Source: Trissonchulus latispiculum
Taxonomy: Eukaryota; Nematoda; Enoplea; Enoplida; Ironidae
Direction of reading: 5' to 3'
Assembly: GCA_030248195.1 (NCBI GenBank)
Contig: JASAND010020375.1
Location: forward strand, 1 to 64,000
Length of the DNA: 64,000 bases
Below the pieces are notes generated by a model. That model was given only the letters and a program-made list of their open reading frames with translations, ran no database searches and was not told where the DNA came from. This document shows, piece after piece, positions 9,600-21,900 of this stretch. The translations under genes and the position numbers were made by a program. Each line of letters opens with the position of its first letter. Position 1 is the stretch's first letter.

Positions 9600-10532
9600 A
9601 GCAGATTTAGCGGTCAGAAATGCAAATATTTTCTAGCGAAACCTGGAAATTGTTTGGATATTTGGCCTATTATATATTTGGAGATTTGGCCTTTTGCACT
9701 CGATGTTTTCAGGGCAAACCGGACGTAGTGGCAACCACTTGTCTTGAAGTGGGCGATTTAGCGAGTTCTCTGAGATCCGCCTGGGCAGTCAGCTGGCGAT
9801 TCTTAGAAAGCGTATATAATCATTTTGTTCACTAAAGGAAAATGCTTTTCGATCAGAACATCAGAACTTTTTCATTTTGTATATACTTCAAATTTTATCA
9901 TTGTTGTATTTTTATTAGTTATCTATTGAAACTATTATCTTGTCTTATTTCTGCCTTTTCCCAAAGAGAAAATCCAAGGATTGTCGTGTCCTGGTTATAT
10001 CCTTGATGGCTTTGTTTATATATAGAATATTGTTGTTGTTGTTTATTAAACAAAGTAAACTTTTAATTTGTTGTGGTCAGTTTTCTTTGTTGGTTTCCGG
10101 TCTACGCCAGTTTAGTGATACGTATATATATATATATCTGAAAATTGAAGGCAAGTAACGAGAATGACCAGCAGAGAATACCAGTCATAAGTATATCTCG
10201 GTTCCGTCCACACCAAACGTTTCAGGTTTGAACTAAAGGTGGGCGCAGTTTGAGTCGCGCGGAATGTAGCAAGGTCTCACCCGGGGGCAGTCTCAAGGAT
10301 CTAGTCGTCGTCCCCCCCCCTTCTTTACGAATGAGAAAAGAAATGGAAAATTTGGCTAGTTTTGCAAAATTTTGTGATATATAATTTTGGAGCAGGAATG
10401 TATAAAATGGAAACTTCTATATTTAGTGCAGTGTGAGTCATTTCTCCATTCAAAAGCCCTATTTTCAACACAGGGCTAGCTTAGGTCAGATTTTTTGCAT
10501 TCGGATTATGCAAATTAGGTTTTAGAACCTAT
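9600..10532. other. Non-coding stretch
   Basis: No gene that I can support. A 33-codon open segment at 9713-9811 has splice-like borders, but its upstream word GAGATTTGGCCTTTTGC recurs at about 39.5 kb in an intron, so it is probably repeat DNA. Confidence 0.5.
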
Positions 10533-11937
10533 TTAAGGGGGGGGGCTACGAATTTCACTAAAAGTTCGATGTTGGAAAAGCTAGCTAGTCTTTTGCCATA
10601 TAATAGTATTAGGTTTAGTGTAAAATAGTTTAAAGTTTGAAAGAATTTTATGCAGCGTAGCGTCCTGTGGACCCATCAGAAGTTGGTGTTGTCGGTCCAA
10701 AGCTCGGCATGACACGTACAGAAACTTTGCCTCGCCCTGATCGCTATGGGCAAGGTACGGTACCCAAATTTTCCAGAAATAGTACTAACATATAGCGCTT
10801 TGATATCGTGTAAAATAATCCTTAGATCAGTGTATACTTTTCTGCGCGATACAATCAAAATGCGATAAATTGGGTGTTGTAGGTCTATACGGGTGGAGGT
10901 TAACTAACGTCTAATGAGCTGTGGTTTATCAAAGGAGCCCAACTTTGCTCCGATTAATACTCCAAGTATCTGCCTTAACTTATGTAAAAATGACGTGATT
11001 TCGTTAATCCCTGCGTTCGCAGTGCTAGATGACATTATCGATATTGTCACTGTTATTTGGTGCCATTTCGAAGATGTGAGTCAATTACTCCAAAGTACTG
11101 TGGCAGAATCGGCTGAAACTTTGCGCATTACAGGCCAGTGAGTGTACCAAGATGTGCAGACAGCTTAGGTCACTAAACCTCGCTTCAATATTTAGAAATG
11201 CTAGATTGATTTCTCGAAGTATGAACGGCGATCGCTCCAAAAACGTCTAAGACAGTTGTAAGCGCATACTGAACGAAGGAAGCGTCATATCGAAAAACGG
11301 ATTTCATATTCTGATTCAGCAGGTCAAATAACCCCTGTAAGCACCTTTTCGGCAAAATCGGAGACAAAAAAATTTTTGACCCCATTTTTACTGCGCTTAG
11401 CTAGCTTTTCAGGCCCAAAAATAAGGGTTATTTCTTAACGAAAAGTTGGCTAGCACACTAACCAGAAAACTAAAGCCCTTGAAATTCACAAACAGTATGC
11501 CCCTATTAGAGCCTAATAACTGGTAAAAAGCTGGGGTAGGCTAGGGGCTGCCAATTTTATTAGATCGAAAACGGCGCACGGTCACCTCGCAACTTTTTGC
11601 AAAATTTCAAACTTTGAGCTGTTATAACTAAAGAAGGAAGCAACGCTCGAAAGCCGGAATACTTTTAATATTTAGCACTAGTAACAGTTAACATTTGTGG
11701 CAAAAAGTTTCAGAAATGGTCAAACCGTTAATCCACCAGAATACAGAAAAGCTTTTTCAAAAAACCCACTTTTCGCACCAAAATTTCAACTTTGGCGTAG
11801 TGCCAGAATCGGTGTGTGTTAGATATAATAATGCCCACTACGGACTATTTAACCTTGATATGTTAGCTAATCATATGGCAAAAGGTAGGTCTCTCTGAAG
11901 AAGTTGGGCAAAACCGTTCGTAGCCCCCCCCCCTTAA
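10533..11937. mobile_element. 1.4-kb TIR element bounded by TTAA
   Basis: The ends are perfect inverted repeats: TTAAGGGGGGGGGCTACGAA at 10533 and its complement ending at 11937. Both outer ends are TTAA, compatible with a TTAA-target (piggyBac-like) duplication, though the tetranucleotide could also be part of the TIR. No transposase ORF inside; several short ORFs have no recognisable features. Confidence 0.7.
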
Positions 11938-12599
11938 GCAGCAGAAATGAGAGCCGTCGCGCAGTCTTCGGCTGTCAGCAATCTAAACGGTTGCAGATTT
12001 TTTGAGCACCAGTGTAGCTTGGGAGCTACACATCGGTGCATTAGGGAATCAGATTAGGTACTAGCTTGCGCTGTTCACAAGTTCAGCATAGTTCACATGG
12101 CAAGCATAGGCCTGCTGTCCCTGGTGAGGGAAATCAAGTGAAGTTTCCAACTAAACCTGGAGTTTTCAACGAAACGACTCCAACGAAACCAATTTCGCAA
12201 TTGAATAAAGAAAAGGTCTACAAAGGAATACTGCCCCTTTTGGGGCCTACTTGTTGAACTTACATTGACTTAACATCGAGTCACAGTGTCAGCAAAAGGG
12301 CAGACTTGTGTGTTAATGGCTGTACATAATACATATTGGAATTCGAATTCTGCCTTGAGCTTCGCCTCTACATCTGTGACCAAGAGTATATACACATGAT
12401 AAGAGTATGACACTAAGCATACACCGTGCTATTGGAGCAGTATATAGGCTCTGCTCGACTGACCACTTCGCACCTCACCCACATTTGGTTCAAAATATGT
12501 CTGGTGGTAGCTTCAGTGTGACCGGAGGAAAATTATTCGTACAGAGTCAGTTTGTGCTGGGGGTGTTAGCCGATAGCGCGCAAAGCATATGTAGAGATC
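11938..12599. other. Non-coding stretch
   Basis: No gene seen. Small ORFs at 12066-12257 and 12407-12625 lack recognisable features. Confidence 0.5.
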
Positions 12600-12838
12600 G
12601 GGAAAAACCAACCCGCAAGAGGTAGGGGGAAAACCAACCCGCAAGTGGTAGGGGGAAAACCAACCCGCAAGTGGTAGGGGAAAAACCAACCCGCAAGTGG
12701 TAGGGGAAAACCAACCCGCAAGTGGTAGGGGGAAAACCAACCCGCAAGTGGTAGGGGAAAAAACCAACCCGCAAGTGGTAGGGGAAAAACCAACCCGCAA
12801 GTGGTAGGGGAAAACCATCCAGTGGTAGGGGGAAAAGC
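12600..12838. repeat. Minisatellite, about nine copies of a 25-27 bp unit
   Basis: Consecutive copies of GGGGAAAACCAACCCGCAAGTGGTA differ mainly in the length of the A run (4-6), with two degenerate end copies. The minus strand is open in all three frames over the array, giving GWFSP/LPLAGWF-type repeats. That is a composition effect and not evidence of a gene. Confidence 0.95.
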
Positions 12839-14009
12839 CAACCCCCAACCCCCCGTTTGGGCGATGGGGATGAGCTAGTGGGCTCAAATTTTGCATGAAA
12901 GTTGGCAGGACCCATCCCACCTACCACACAAAATTTAAGCAAAATTGGACCACTTTTGAGCTTTCTGGCATTTTGAAAATATTGGCATTTTTGACCCTCC
13001 AAAAGCTCAGAATTTGCGTATCTTTGAAGGCCTGCAGAAAATTTCCCATAGCAGTTAGATAATAACTTTTAATAGCTTCTAAGAGAACAACATGTTGGCG
13101 ATACTAAGGCAGACGCACACCTGTGCTCATCTTTCGCTAAGCTTAATCTATCTACTTCGAATTCGGTATGGATGCGTTTGAATATATATATTTCTGATCG
13201 ATCTTTTTAAATTTTCAATTTTAGCAGCACAATTTAAAATTACAAAAATTTTAAATGTTTAAGTTTTCCAAGGAGGGGGAGGAGAGGACCAAGTGGAACC
13301 AAAAAATGTTTTGTCTCCAGTTTTCCTAAAACGTTGAATGTCTTCTCTGGGTCACTGAATACGAATCTGTAACCCGTTTTTCGATCAAGTTTTTCGTTAG
13401 CTAAAGCTGTAAGTTTAAGCTTTTTTCCGGCCATTGGTTTCTTAAATCGGCTAATTAACCGTTAATTACTAATTAACGACAGGACTTAGAGAGGCGATTT
13501 ATATACAAAAATGAGAATCTAGACAGGGCTTGATAAGAAAATGATTTATAGCCGGATTGTTCCACTTAGTTCTCCAGAGTCCAAAATTTGACTACCTTGG
13601 CCATTTCCCCTACCTCTATAGTTTTGTTCTAATGATACAGAGTACGTATAAATACATTACACTTCACGAAAACCAGGACCGTTGGCGAAGTTTGCAAATT
13701 GGCGAAATACCGAGAAGTGACAGCGATTTGCGCAAAAATTGGCGGCATTGTTTTTCGCCATCTTGGGTGAAAATCGCTAACAACATTTTGCGACATAAGC
13801 GACATTTTGCAGTTTTCGCCAATTTAGAAATTTTCTATTTCGTGACGTTCGAGGAATTTATACAGAGCATTTTTTGAAATTAAAACACATATATACTACG
13901 TATTCATGCACCCAAATGGTGCAGAAGATGGTCAAAATACACCAAAGCGGGTATTTGGAACTTCTTTTGGGATGCGAAACACTTATTATGATGGTGTGAT
14001 ATTCTTAGT
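12839..14009. other. Mostly non-coding, with one small ORF of interest
   Basis: The minus-strand ORF 13434-13240 (64 codons) begins MAGKKLKLTALANEKLDRKT with A at -3 (AACCAATGG) and has a protein-like composition. No family or splice partners recognised. Probability that it is real is low. The rest shows nothing. Confidence 0.3.
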
Positions 14010-14580
14010 CTGGGCTTATTCTAGTGGGGGGCATACGTGTGCTTGGGGGGGGGTTGGGGGGGGCCGCTCACACCCCCCCCCCAGACCTGAGCTCACCCCC
14101 CCCAGAGGGGTCCCTCACCCCCCCCAGAATCCGGATTTTTCCGGTAAAAAACCGGAAAAATCCGGTTTTTCGGCGGCCTTCGGCCGCCCTTCACCCCCCC
14201 CAGAACTTCCCCTCCTGCACATGTCTGGTGGGGGGGGGGGGGGTGGTGGGCCCCCATAAACACCCTTCTCCCCCCCCTAAAAATCCCCCCAAAAAGTGGG
14301 TGCCCTTTTGGTGCCAACATTTGCCCTGAAAAAATCGCTCAGACAGTTAAATTTCCAAAAATTTTCCGGCTTCGCCGGAGATTTTTAGTCGATTTTTGCC
14401 TATTTAAGCGCTATTTTTGCACTAAAACGAACTTTTTTGGCGATTACTATAAAAATAGCGCTATTTTTATCATGGTTCTAGAAATGTTTTGAAAAATTTT
14501 CGCCCCCCAAGAATGACTCGCCCCCCGAGGGCCCCCCCAAAGAGCCCTCCAAAAAAATTCCCTAGAATATATAAGCCCAG
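14010..14580. mobile_element. G/C-tract MITE, family B copy 1
   Basis: Ends CTGGGCTTATTCTAG (14010-14024) and CTAGAATATATAAGCCCAG (14562-14580). The interior is a patchwork of C and G runs of 5-15 with the hairpin word CCGGCTTCGCCGG at 14366-14378. The flanks TTAGT and TTATT are only an approximate TSD. The overlapping proline- and glycine-rich ORFs are artefacts of the runs. Confidence 0.85.
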
Positions 14581-15800
14581 TTATTGAAAATGGGCGTTTT
14601 CCACATGGCAGGGAAATCCCAGGAGGTCCACAATTTCGGGGGGATCCCCCCCGGCTACGCGCCTGTTCCCCGGCATCAACATGTGGACAGGGCAGGGTAT
14701 CCTTCATTGTTTTTTACAGGCAGGGGCCCCCGAAATTGACCTCCCCCCCCGAAATAGCCCCCCAAGATTTTGAGCTTCCCCCTTAATGAGGTCTACTTTT
14801 TTGCCAAAAATGGGCAAATTTCCAAACATTTTTGGGTTTAGCCTGAGATTTTTTGTATAAATAGCTATTTTCAGCCTACATCCTGGCAGTTTTGAGGACT
14901 TTTTTCGTTTCTACGTGCAAAATTCGCCAAAAATATCAATTTTTAGCTAATTTTTGCAAAAACTCTCCCTTCCCGGAAGCCCCTCCCCCCCTCCCCCGGG
15001 AAAAATCCCTAAAAACACCCTGTCTCTTAAAGATGGGCGCCCGCCTGTAGAAACAACCCCGTCGAGGCTGACGGAATACCTAAATTTTGAATACGTACGG
15101 AAATGGGTTTTCCGCTTGGCCCAGGACTTCTCCTTTCCTTTAATTTCCCTCTATCTCCTTCCACAATTGGAGTCTCCATCAGAGTAGCTATTTCTACATT
15201 CCTTTTCAGCCAATTGAAACCGTTGGTTTTTTAGAAATTAATGACAATTTAACGTATTGCGTAGTTTTGAGCCTTGCCTTTACCTGCAGTAAATGCCTTT
15301 AATTAAGGCAGCCTCCGTTTGTCTCAGTTTAATTGACTAATAATTCATGGATTGATTGATCTATTGATTGGATTATGTCGATCAGTCATCCATTTTTGAA
15401 ACAACTCAAAGGTATATACTTTTCTATAAACCATGTTTTTTCTTTTTGCGAATTGGCTTTTGTACGTATACATGCTTAAAGTTTACCGATTTTGTCACGA
15501 CTAGGGCCGTATCCAGGATTTTCAAAAGGAGGGGGTCCAACCCGAAAAGTGCTCGGTCTCATTTTTTCCCAAAAAAGGCCAGATTTACGCCAAAAATAGC
15601 TATATACATACGTCAAAATTTCAAGAAATGTCCACCCCCCCTCCCCCGGTTATACCCCTGCATACCATACGCATATCTACGTATATAAACGTGACGATGT
15701 TTTTATTTTACATTTAGATTTCTTGTTCAGGTAGCTGGTTTTTTTTTAAATTTTCTAATATTCTGTCCTTAATATTTTCTGCTGTGTGTTTGTTTTTCAG
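14581..15800. other. Upstream flank of the RUN-PDZ-PTB gene
   Basis: Remnants of G/C-tract elements occur around 14.6-15.0 kb and 15.50-15.66 kb (GGGCCGTATCCAGG). The missing 5' exon or exons of the gene must lie here or further upstream; none ending in the required phase was identified. Confidence 0.5.
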
Positions 15801-15908
15801 TTCATATCCTTCGTTTCTGTGACCAAAAGCGGCCCGTCTGCGACGACGATCCTTCCCTGTTGCCTTTCTGCAAAACCCTTGAAGATATTCTCAACTGTGG
15901 CCTTCTTT
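15801..15908 (+). CDS. Exon a: RUN domain, start
   Basis: Acceptor TTTGTTTTTCAG, donor GTAAGTAG. Enters with two bases of a split codon and leaves with one. Encodes HILRFCDQKRPVCDDD then SLLPFCKTLEDILNCGLL, the typical first helices of a RUN domain (LC..LE.IL.HGL). Confidence 0.75.
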
Positions 15909-18900
15909 GTAAGTAGATGTAGAGGTGTACTCCGCCTGTAGCCTGCAGAGCGTCTATGTGTCTGTGTAGCTGATACATGACAGATAGCCTGCCAGCTGTC
16001 ACACTCTTATCTATTTTCAAGATAAGTGTACATTTGTAAAAATTATTCATCAGTTTATACAAAAACCCTCTTTATCAAGAGTACGTACATACTTTATAGA
16101 AATTTATAATTTTATATATGAATTTTACTTATAAAAATTTATGAATTATATACTCTATAGCTGTATAATTATGTACCCTTGCAGCTACCTAATATATGAA
16201 AAGCTATTTTTTGTTGTCTGTTTTAGTATGTCACAATTTTCTATCTGGTATTACCAGTCGTCAGTATTGGCAATGGATGCAATCTTTGCCTTCCGTCTAT
16301 TCCACGGGAAAGTTAGTTGTGACTTTTTCAGCTGTTTTTCCAGTGTGCTTTGTATGTAGTTGTACGATGTGTTTGAGCGTGTTCAGATATCAGCAGGGAA
16401 GGGGAATACTGTTCTACTGTCCCTTTTTTCGGCCGCCAAAAGACTTCGGGTTTCTAGGCAAAAATAAGGGGGGGGGGGGGAGTGGGCAGTGGCCCCCACT
16501 TGTGGGGGAGGGGGGTAAAGTGGGCTGAAAATACAGTATGAATAGCCTGTTTGCCACATATATATATACTGCTAAGCTAACTAAGCTACAATATGCTCAA
16601 AAATTAAGTATTAGCGCTCAAATAGACGATTTTTGACCAAAAAGTTAGTGTTTTGAAAATTTCGACCAAAAATCCTAAAAATTTAGCAACTTCGAGGCAC
16701 GTTAGAGTCAGTGGGGGGGGAAGCCCAAAACAGTGGGGAGGGGAATAATACAAGATTATAAACGAAAGAAGGAAGGATGTCACTACTGCACCTCCGACCC
16801 GAAAAATTCGGGCCTGAGGTGGGGATCGAACCCTCCACAACCTTTGGCTGTCTAGGCCAACGCCAATGCCATCGAACCCATAAAGTGGGGGGCGCCCACC
16901 CCGACCCCACCCCAGTAGATAACCATGGCAGCCCGCCTCAGCCTAAGCACAAACTGCCCAGGGTTATGGATGATTGTACTGTACATATTGTGGAAGGGAG
17001 GGGTTGTTATAGTAAGTTGGGACAGCTATGTATATGTAGTATGGACTATGGATCTATCTATGTATAGACAGCTGCTATGTATAGTTGCTCAGTAAATACT
17101 GCTATTATTTTTTAGATTGACACTTCCGTTGCAGTTCTGCCTTTCCTATGTGTCCGGCTCTAAACAGGTTTGTATACATAAAATAAGATTCAAAACGTGA
17201 ATGCCAGGGGGAGGGAGGCTGGAAGCGGGGGTGGGGGCGGCTTAAAAGGCAGATCTTTAGAATTTTGTAGCCCATGCAATGTGCAAAATTGACTATTTAC
17301 CGCGACTCATGTGATTAAAGCTTTGAGATTCCAGTATTTTTAAATTTTTTGTCAAAATGTGGTAATTTTTCGAAAAAAAGTCAACTTTCAAATTTTGAAA
17401 AATAAGGTATGCATACTACGTTAAAGCAGATGCCTAAGCGGCCCCGAAAATGAAAACGACTAAATTTTCTATCAGCAAGCGAGCACGCAATAGCTTGTTC
17501 AAAGATGAAAAAGCGGCAAAGATCAAAGGATTTTGTACATGGAAAAATGCGTATGAAAAATAGCCTTGTGTCATTCTGCGTTTTTTCAGATGTGAAAATT
17601 TTGCTGGACAAAAGAAATTTTTCAAAATTTTAAATTTTCTAAAAAATGTAGCTCTTATCACGAGGATTCTGAAAATATAATATAATGTTATGGGTCTCTG
17701 GTGAATATTAAATGCAGTATCAGGTGATCACCACAGTTTTCTACACACAGTTTTGTGTCAGACCTTAGTTACTCAACGAATCTGCCCATTTGCCACCAGA
17801 AACGTCACCTAGCAAACGATCCTTGTTTCCGTCATGTTTCAAAATTGTTGTTTTTTCGTTGTGTTTTGCAGGTTACAACACATCGTGGTCGCGGTCGCCT
17901 ATTCCTGCGTCTGGCTTTGTGCAAAAAATTGCTGCCCCGAGTGCTACGACTGTTTCGAGACTCTCCTATCCTGGTTAAGGTTGGTTCCTTCCTTCTTTTA
18001 ATAAAGCAACTCATCGATGGGGGCATTTTTTGGAAAAAGGTCTTCGGGTTTTTACGTTTTTGCGTGTAAAAACGTGCGAAAAATGGCAAAAAATGACAAA
18101 TATTAAGGGGTTTTTAAGCTAAAATAGCAACAATTCCTTTAAAAATCCCTTTTAAAAGTTTTGAAAATTAAGGGTAAAAATGGTAAATGTTGCAACATTT
18201 TGGGTTATGGGGGGAGGTCGGAATTTACGGGTGCGGCTTTTCATGGGGCTCATCGAATGGGGGGGCTCTCAGCACCCTCCCTCCGTACTAGAAATAAGCC
18301 AGGGGTGATAACCAGTCAATTATTGAATAGTATTTTACAATTTGTGTGTGTTTTGTTTGTTGAAATTTTAGTCAATCATATGTCGTCGACACATCATTTT
18401 TCGAACAAAATGTAAATATAAGCGAAATGGTGATGCAACAAAAACTGCTTAGGATTTAGTTTATGAAAATGATTTGGTTTGTCGCAGTGCCTTCAATGTC
18501 TGGTTTTTTGCTGTTTCAGCAATACTATGACGACTGCTCAATTTTGGGAAACGAGATCTTGACTGGTACGTATTTTTTGTGTATACTGAGTTTTCTGCAA
18601 TCATCTTGAGGGTTTTAACTATTGTTATTCATTGTCCCAGATGTATGGTTACCGGCACTCTTTAGATTTCAAACTGGGGAGGTAAAAAAGGTAAAGGTTT
18701 ACCCCAGGAGATATCTCCGTCTTGCCACAGGACATGGGGTGCCGGTGCTCATCCCCGGATTCTCAGCCGTAGAGCCAGGAGTGTCACCTCAAAAAAATGA
18801 TGACTGCATCCGTGGAAGGGGGGCCGGCCCTTCTTCACAGACTCCTGTTACCTTTCCACCGTAGTGGTACCCATTTGCGGACCAGTTAAGGATGGATAGC

Positions 18901-21900
18901 TGGGTTGGTAGAGTCGAGAAAGCTTTATGGCTTCTGGGGATCGAACCACCGACCGTAAGATCGGAAGTTCTTACCAGCGCCTTAGACCACTCGGCCATCC
19001 CGACCCAAGAGGGGAGGGGGCAAGAGGGTGTCGAGTTTTGGCAAAGTTCTGTTCAGGTGTGAATTCCTTTGCGGGGAATAAAAAGAATTTTTATACCATT
19101 TTAGTACAGAGTTCAGGAAACGACTGATTTAAACACTTTTTTTGGAATATTTGTGGACTGGTTTTCTAGCCCCATTTTTACCACAGTTTCCCCCTCATTT
19201 GTCTTTGCTTAATCTTAGCATTCCGTATGTGATATTAATGTTTGCGGAAAATTTTCAGTACTTTAAGGTCAAGGAAAAATACCGCTTTAAAAGTTCTCAA
19301 CACGAAGGAGTGCATTTATTCGAAAATGTATCTTCAGTGTCGAGATTATTAATTTTTTATTAGATATATATTTCTGTAAGTTAATGTATAATGTTGATAT
19401 AACGTAATGTATTACGCAATGATTATAGAAATGTTCATCTCAATGCTGGAGCCCTTGTGCCAATGTGATTTTGCCCTAAACATAAAGGTATAACCTAAAC
19501 CCTTAGTTGATTTTTGGGGGTCTTAGATTTTTGTTTTTTTTTGATTTTTTATCATTTTTGATGGTTGAAGTGGGACGCGGGTGTAATTAATCGATTTGCT
19601 GTGTAATTATTTCAATGCTAAATAGCTACGTTTTGATGTCGGTGTATTACATTTTTGTTACTTGATTTTTTTCCAGAATGCAACGTTTCTGGACGATTCA
19701 TGGGAGCTTCCAGTAAGAATAAGAATTAATTTTTAAATTAGTTAAATTAAAATCAAATTAATTTTTTTAATATCTGGGGCTTTTTCTTTGCAAAAGAGGG
19801 AAGGTCTGGAGGGTTGCATATTTTTTGAAAAATGCTATTTTTTGGCGCTCAGCTAAGACTTGAAGAATTTTTAAAAGTAAAATTTAAAAGCTTTAAATTG
19901 TTAAAAATGCTAAAAGTGATCTAAAAATCTGGCGGGGCCTTAAGGTTTTTTGAAAATTTACCCACCACAACAGCTATTTTTGCAGTCACTTTTGTGTTCT
20001 GGACGGAAGAAGGATCGAATCCTAAGGAGGTTGGCAATTTCTGGGGGAATTGATTGGAGGGGAGCTTTTTACCCCGTAGATTTCTTTATTTTATACCCTT
20101 TTTTCCTATATTTCGCCTTAATTTTTCCTTCTTTCTAATGGCGTATCGAGGGGGGATGGTGTAGGGGGTTGGGCCAAATATTACTATAATTTGGATTATT
20201 TTAGTGCAAACGGTTTGCATTTTTCAGGGAGCTCTTTGTCATTGTTTTTTACAAAAACATACTGTTGTCCTGATCGTAATGTCTTCGCAAGTTTAGCATT
20301 ATCTTAGTACAGTGACACGTTTTTGAAAAGTTAAATGCTGGAAAGTTTAAAATTTTACCGAACAAGTTTTTTAGATCACTCCTGGGAGTATCTTGCTCGA
20401 AAAGTTTCGGAAGACCCTTCAAACTCCGTAATGTGGCTAAACAGTTGGACTCCAAGTCGTTCAAATCCTGAGTGTATACTCTGTATTTTATTGGTTTGCC
20501 GTTTTTTCACAAGAAGGCAACCCTTTAATTTGGGTATGTCCGTTGTTCTGTGTTTCCCCGGATTTGTGCCCCTCCTTATCTCGAGATTGGCTTGACCGAA
20601 GCGGCTGAAATTTTCCACAGAGGTAGGGGGTAACTTGAAGTGCTCCCGGAAATTCGGGCATTCCAATACTTCCCGGATTCTGGGAGTGACGAATCCCGGA
20701 ATTTTTAAAAATTGTTCATGCGCAACCCGTTCATGCAAATAAGTTTGTTTAATACTTTTTCAGATTTAAATTATTATGCTTTTTTATTAATAATTGTTAT
20801 TTTGTAGCTTCATTGTTGTCTCTCCATTGTCTCTTTATTCTTTCTAGATATACCGGCAATATGAACTGGCTCCCTGCAGAATTCTGGGGGTTCATCTGAG
20901 GTATATATATATTTATTAGAATTAACTTATAATTAATTTAATTTTTGCAAACTTTCAAATCGCATTCTCTATTGAGCAAGAAGAGACCGAGTTCATATGT
21001 CGGTTTACGGTTTACTTTGGGCTCTAGCCAATCCAGCTATTCATCCTTAATTGGTCGCGATTGCAGCAAAACGTGTATGTACATAAAAGGCTTGTGAAGT
21101 AGTATTTACATAAGTCTCTGGATGGAAATACGATTACTTGCACCACTGCACATTATATTCATAATTTATTTCAATAGAAAGCAATGCTGGTCATAACAAC
21201 AATGTTAAACATGTTAAACATGTTATGTTATACATGTTAAAGGTGTTTGTACATACAATTAGAAAGTGTCAGTCAAAGAGAAGCTAACAGTGATTAGGGC
21301 ATAAGGATATATATATAAATATTCCAGGGTATTTCTAGCTGGGGGGCCTCCGAAATTGACCTTCCCCCCGAAAATGCCTTCCCCCCGAAATCGCCCCCTC
21401 CCGGGATTTTTGCTTCCCCCCCGGGATTTTTTGGGGGCCCAAATTTTTGCCAAAAATAGGCTAATTTTCAAAAATTTTCAGGCCTCGCCGGAGATTTTTG
21501 TCGTATTTTAAGCTTAGATCCTGTCATTTTTGAGAACCTTTTGCCTTTCTACGTGTCAAATACGCCAAAAAAATACCAAGTTTAGCTCATTTTTGCAAAA
21601 AATCGCCCCCCCCCGGGCCCGGGGGCCACCCGAGAAGTCCCCCCCTCCCGAAGAAAACCTATAAAAAACCCTGGATATTCCTACCAGAATTAAGTTTACT
21701 TTTGGCGAAGAAACTGTGGCTGGGGAAGTGGAGGGGGGAGGTGCGAAACCCCTTTTCACTAGTCAGGATCGCAAAACTATAGTGGGATTCAGGTAACAAA
21801 GCATATTGTAACAAACATTGAATACAAATATTGGGGTGTTTGTAGTTTCGGTAGGTCATTGAATGGAAGAAGCATCTAAAAAGAGACAGAACTTGGAGCA

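Noticed and set aside
9713..9811. 33-codon open segment with splice-like borders (GKPDVVATTCLEVGDLASS)
   Set aside because: The sequence just upstream (GAGATTTGGCCTTTTGC) recurs near 39.5 kb, pointing to repeat DNA, and its end phase does not fit exon a.
13906..14329. Pro/Gly-rich overlapping ORFs of about 100 codons
   Set aside because: They lie inside a G/C-tract MITE; open frames come from C and G runs that contain no stops.
16227..16310. Alternative frame MSQFSIWYYQSSVLAMDAIF with start ATG and nearer donor GTTAGT
   Set aside because: The other frame with the later GTATGT donor fits both neighbours in phase and carries the RUN YWQW block.
18690..19003. Possible functional tRNA-Leu/Ser on the minus strand
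   Set aside because: A and B boxes are good, but the acceptor and T stems do not pair and an unrelated body follows, so a SINE is the better reading.
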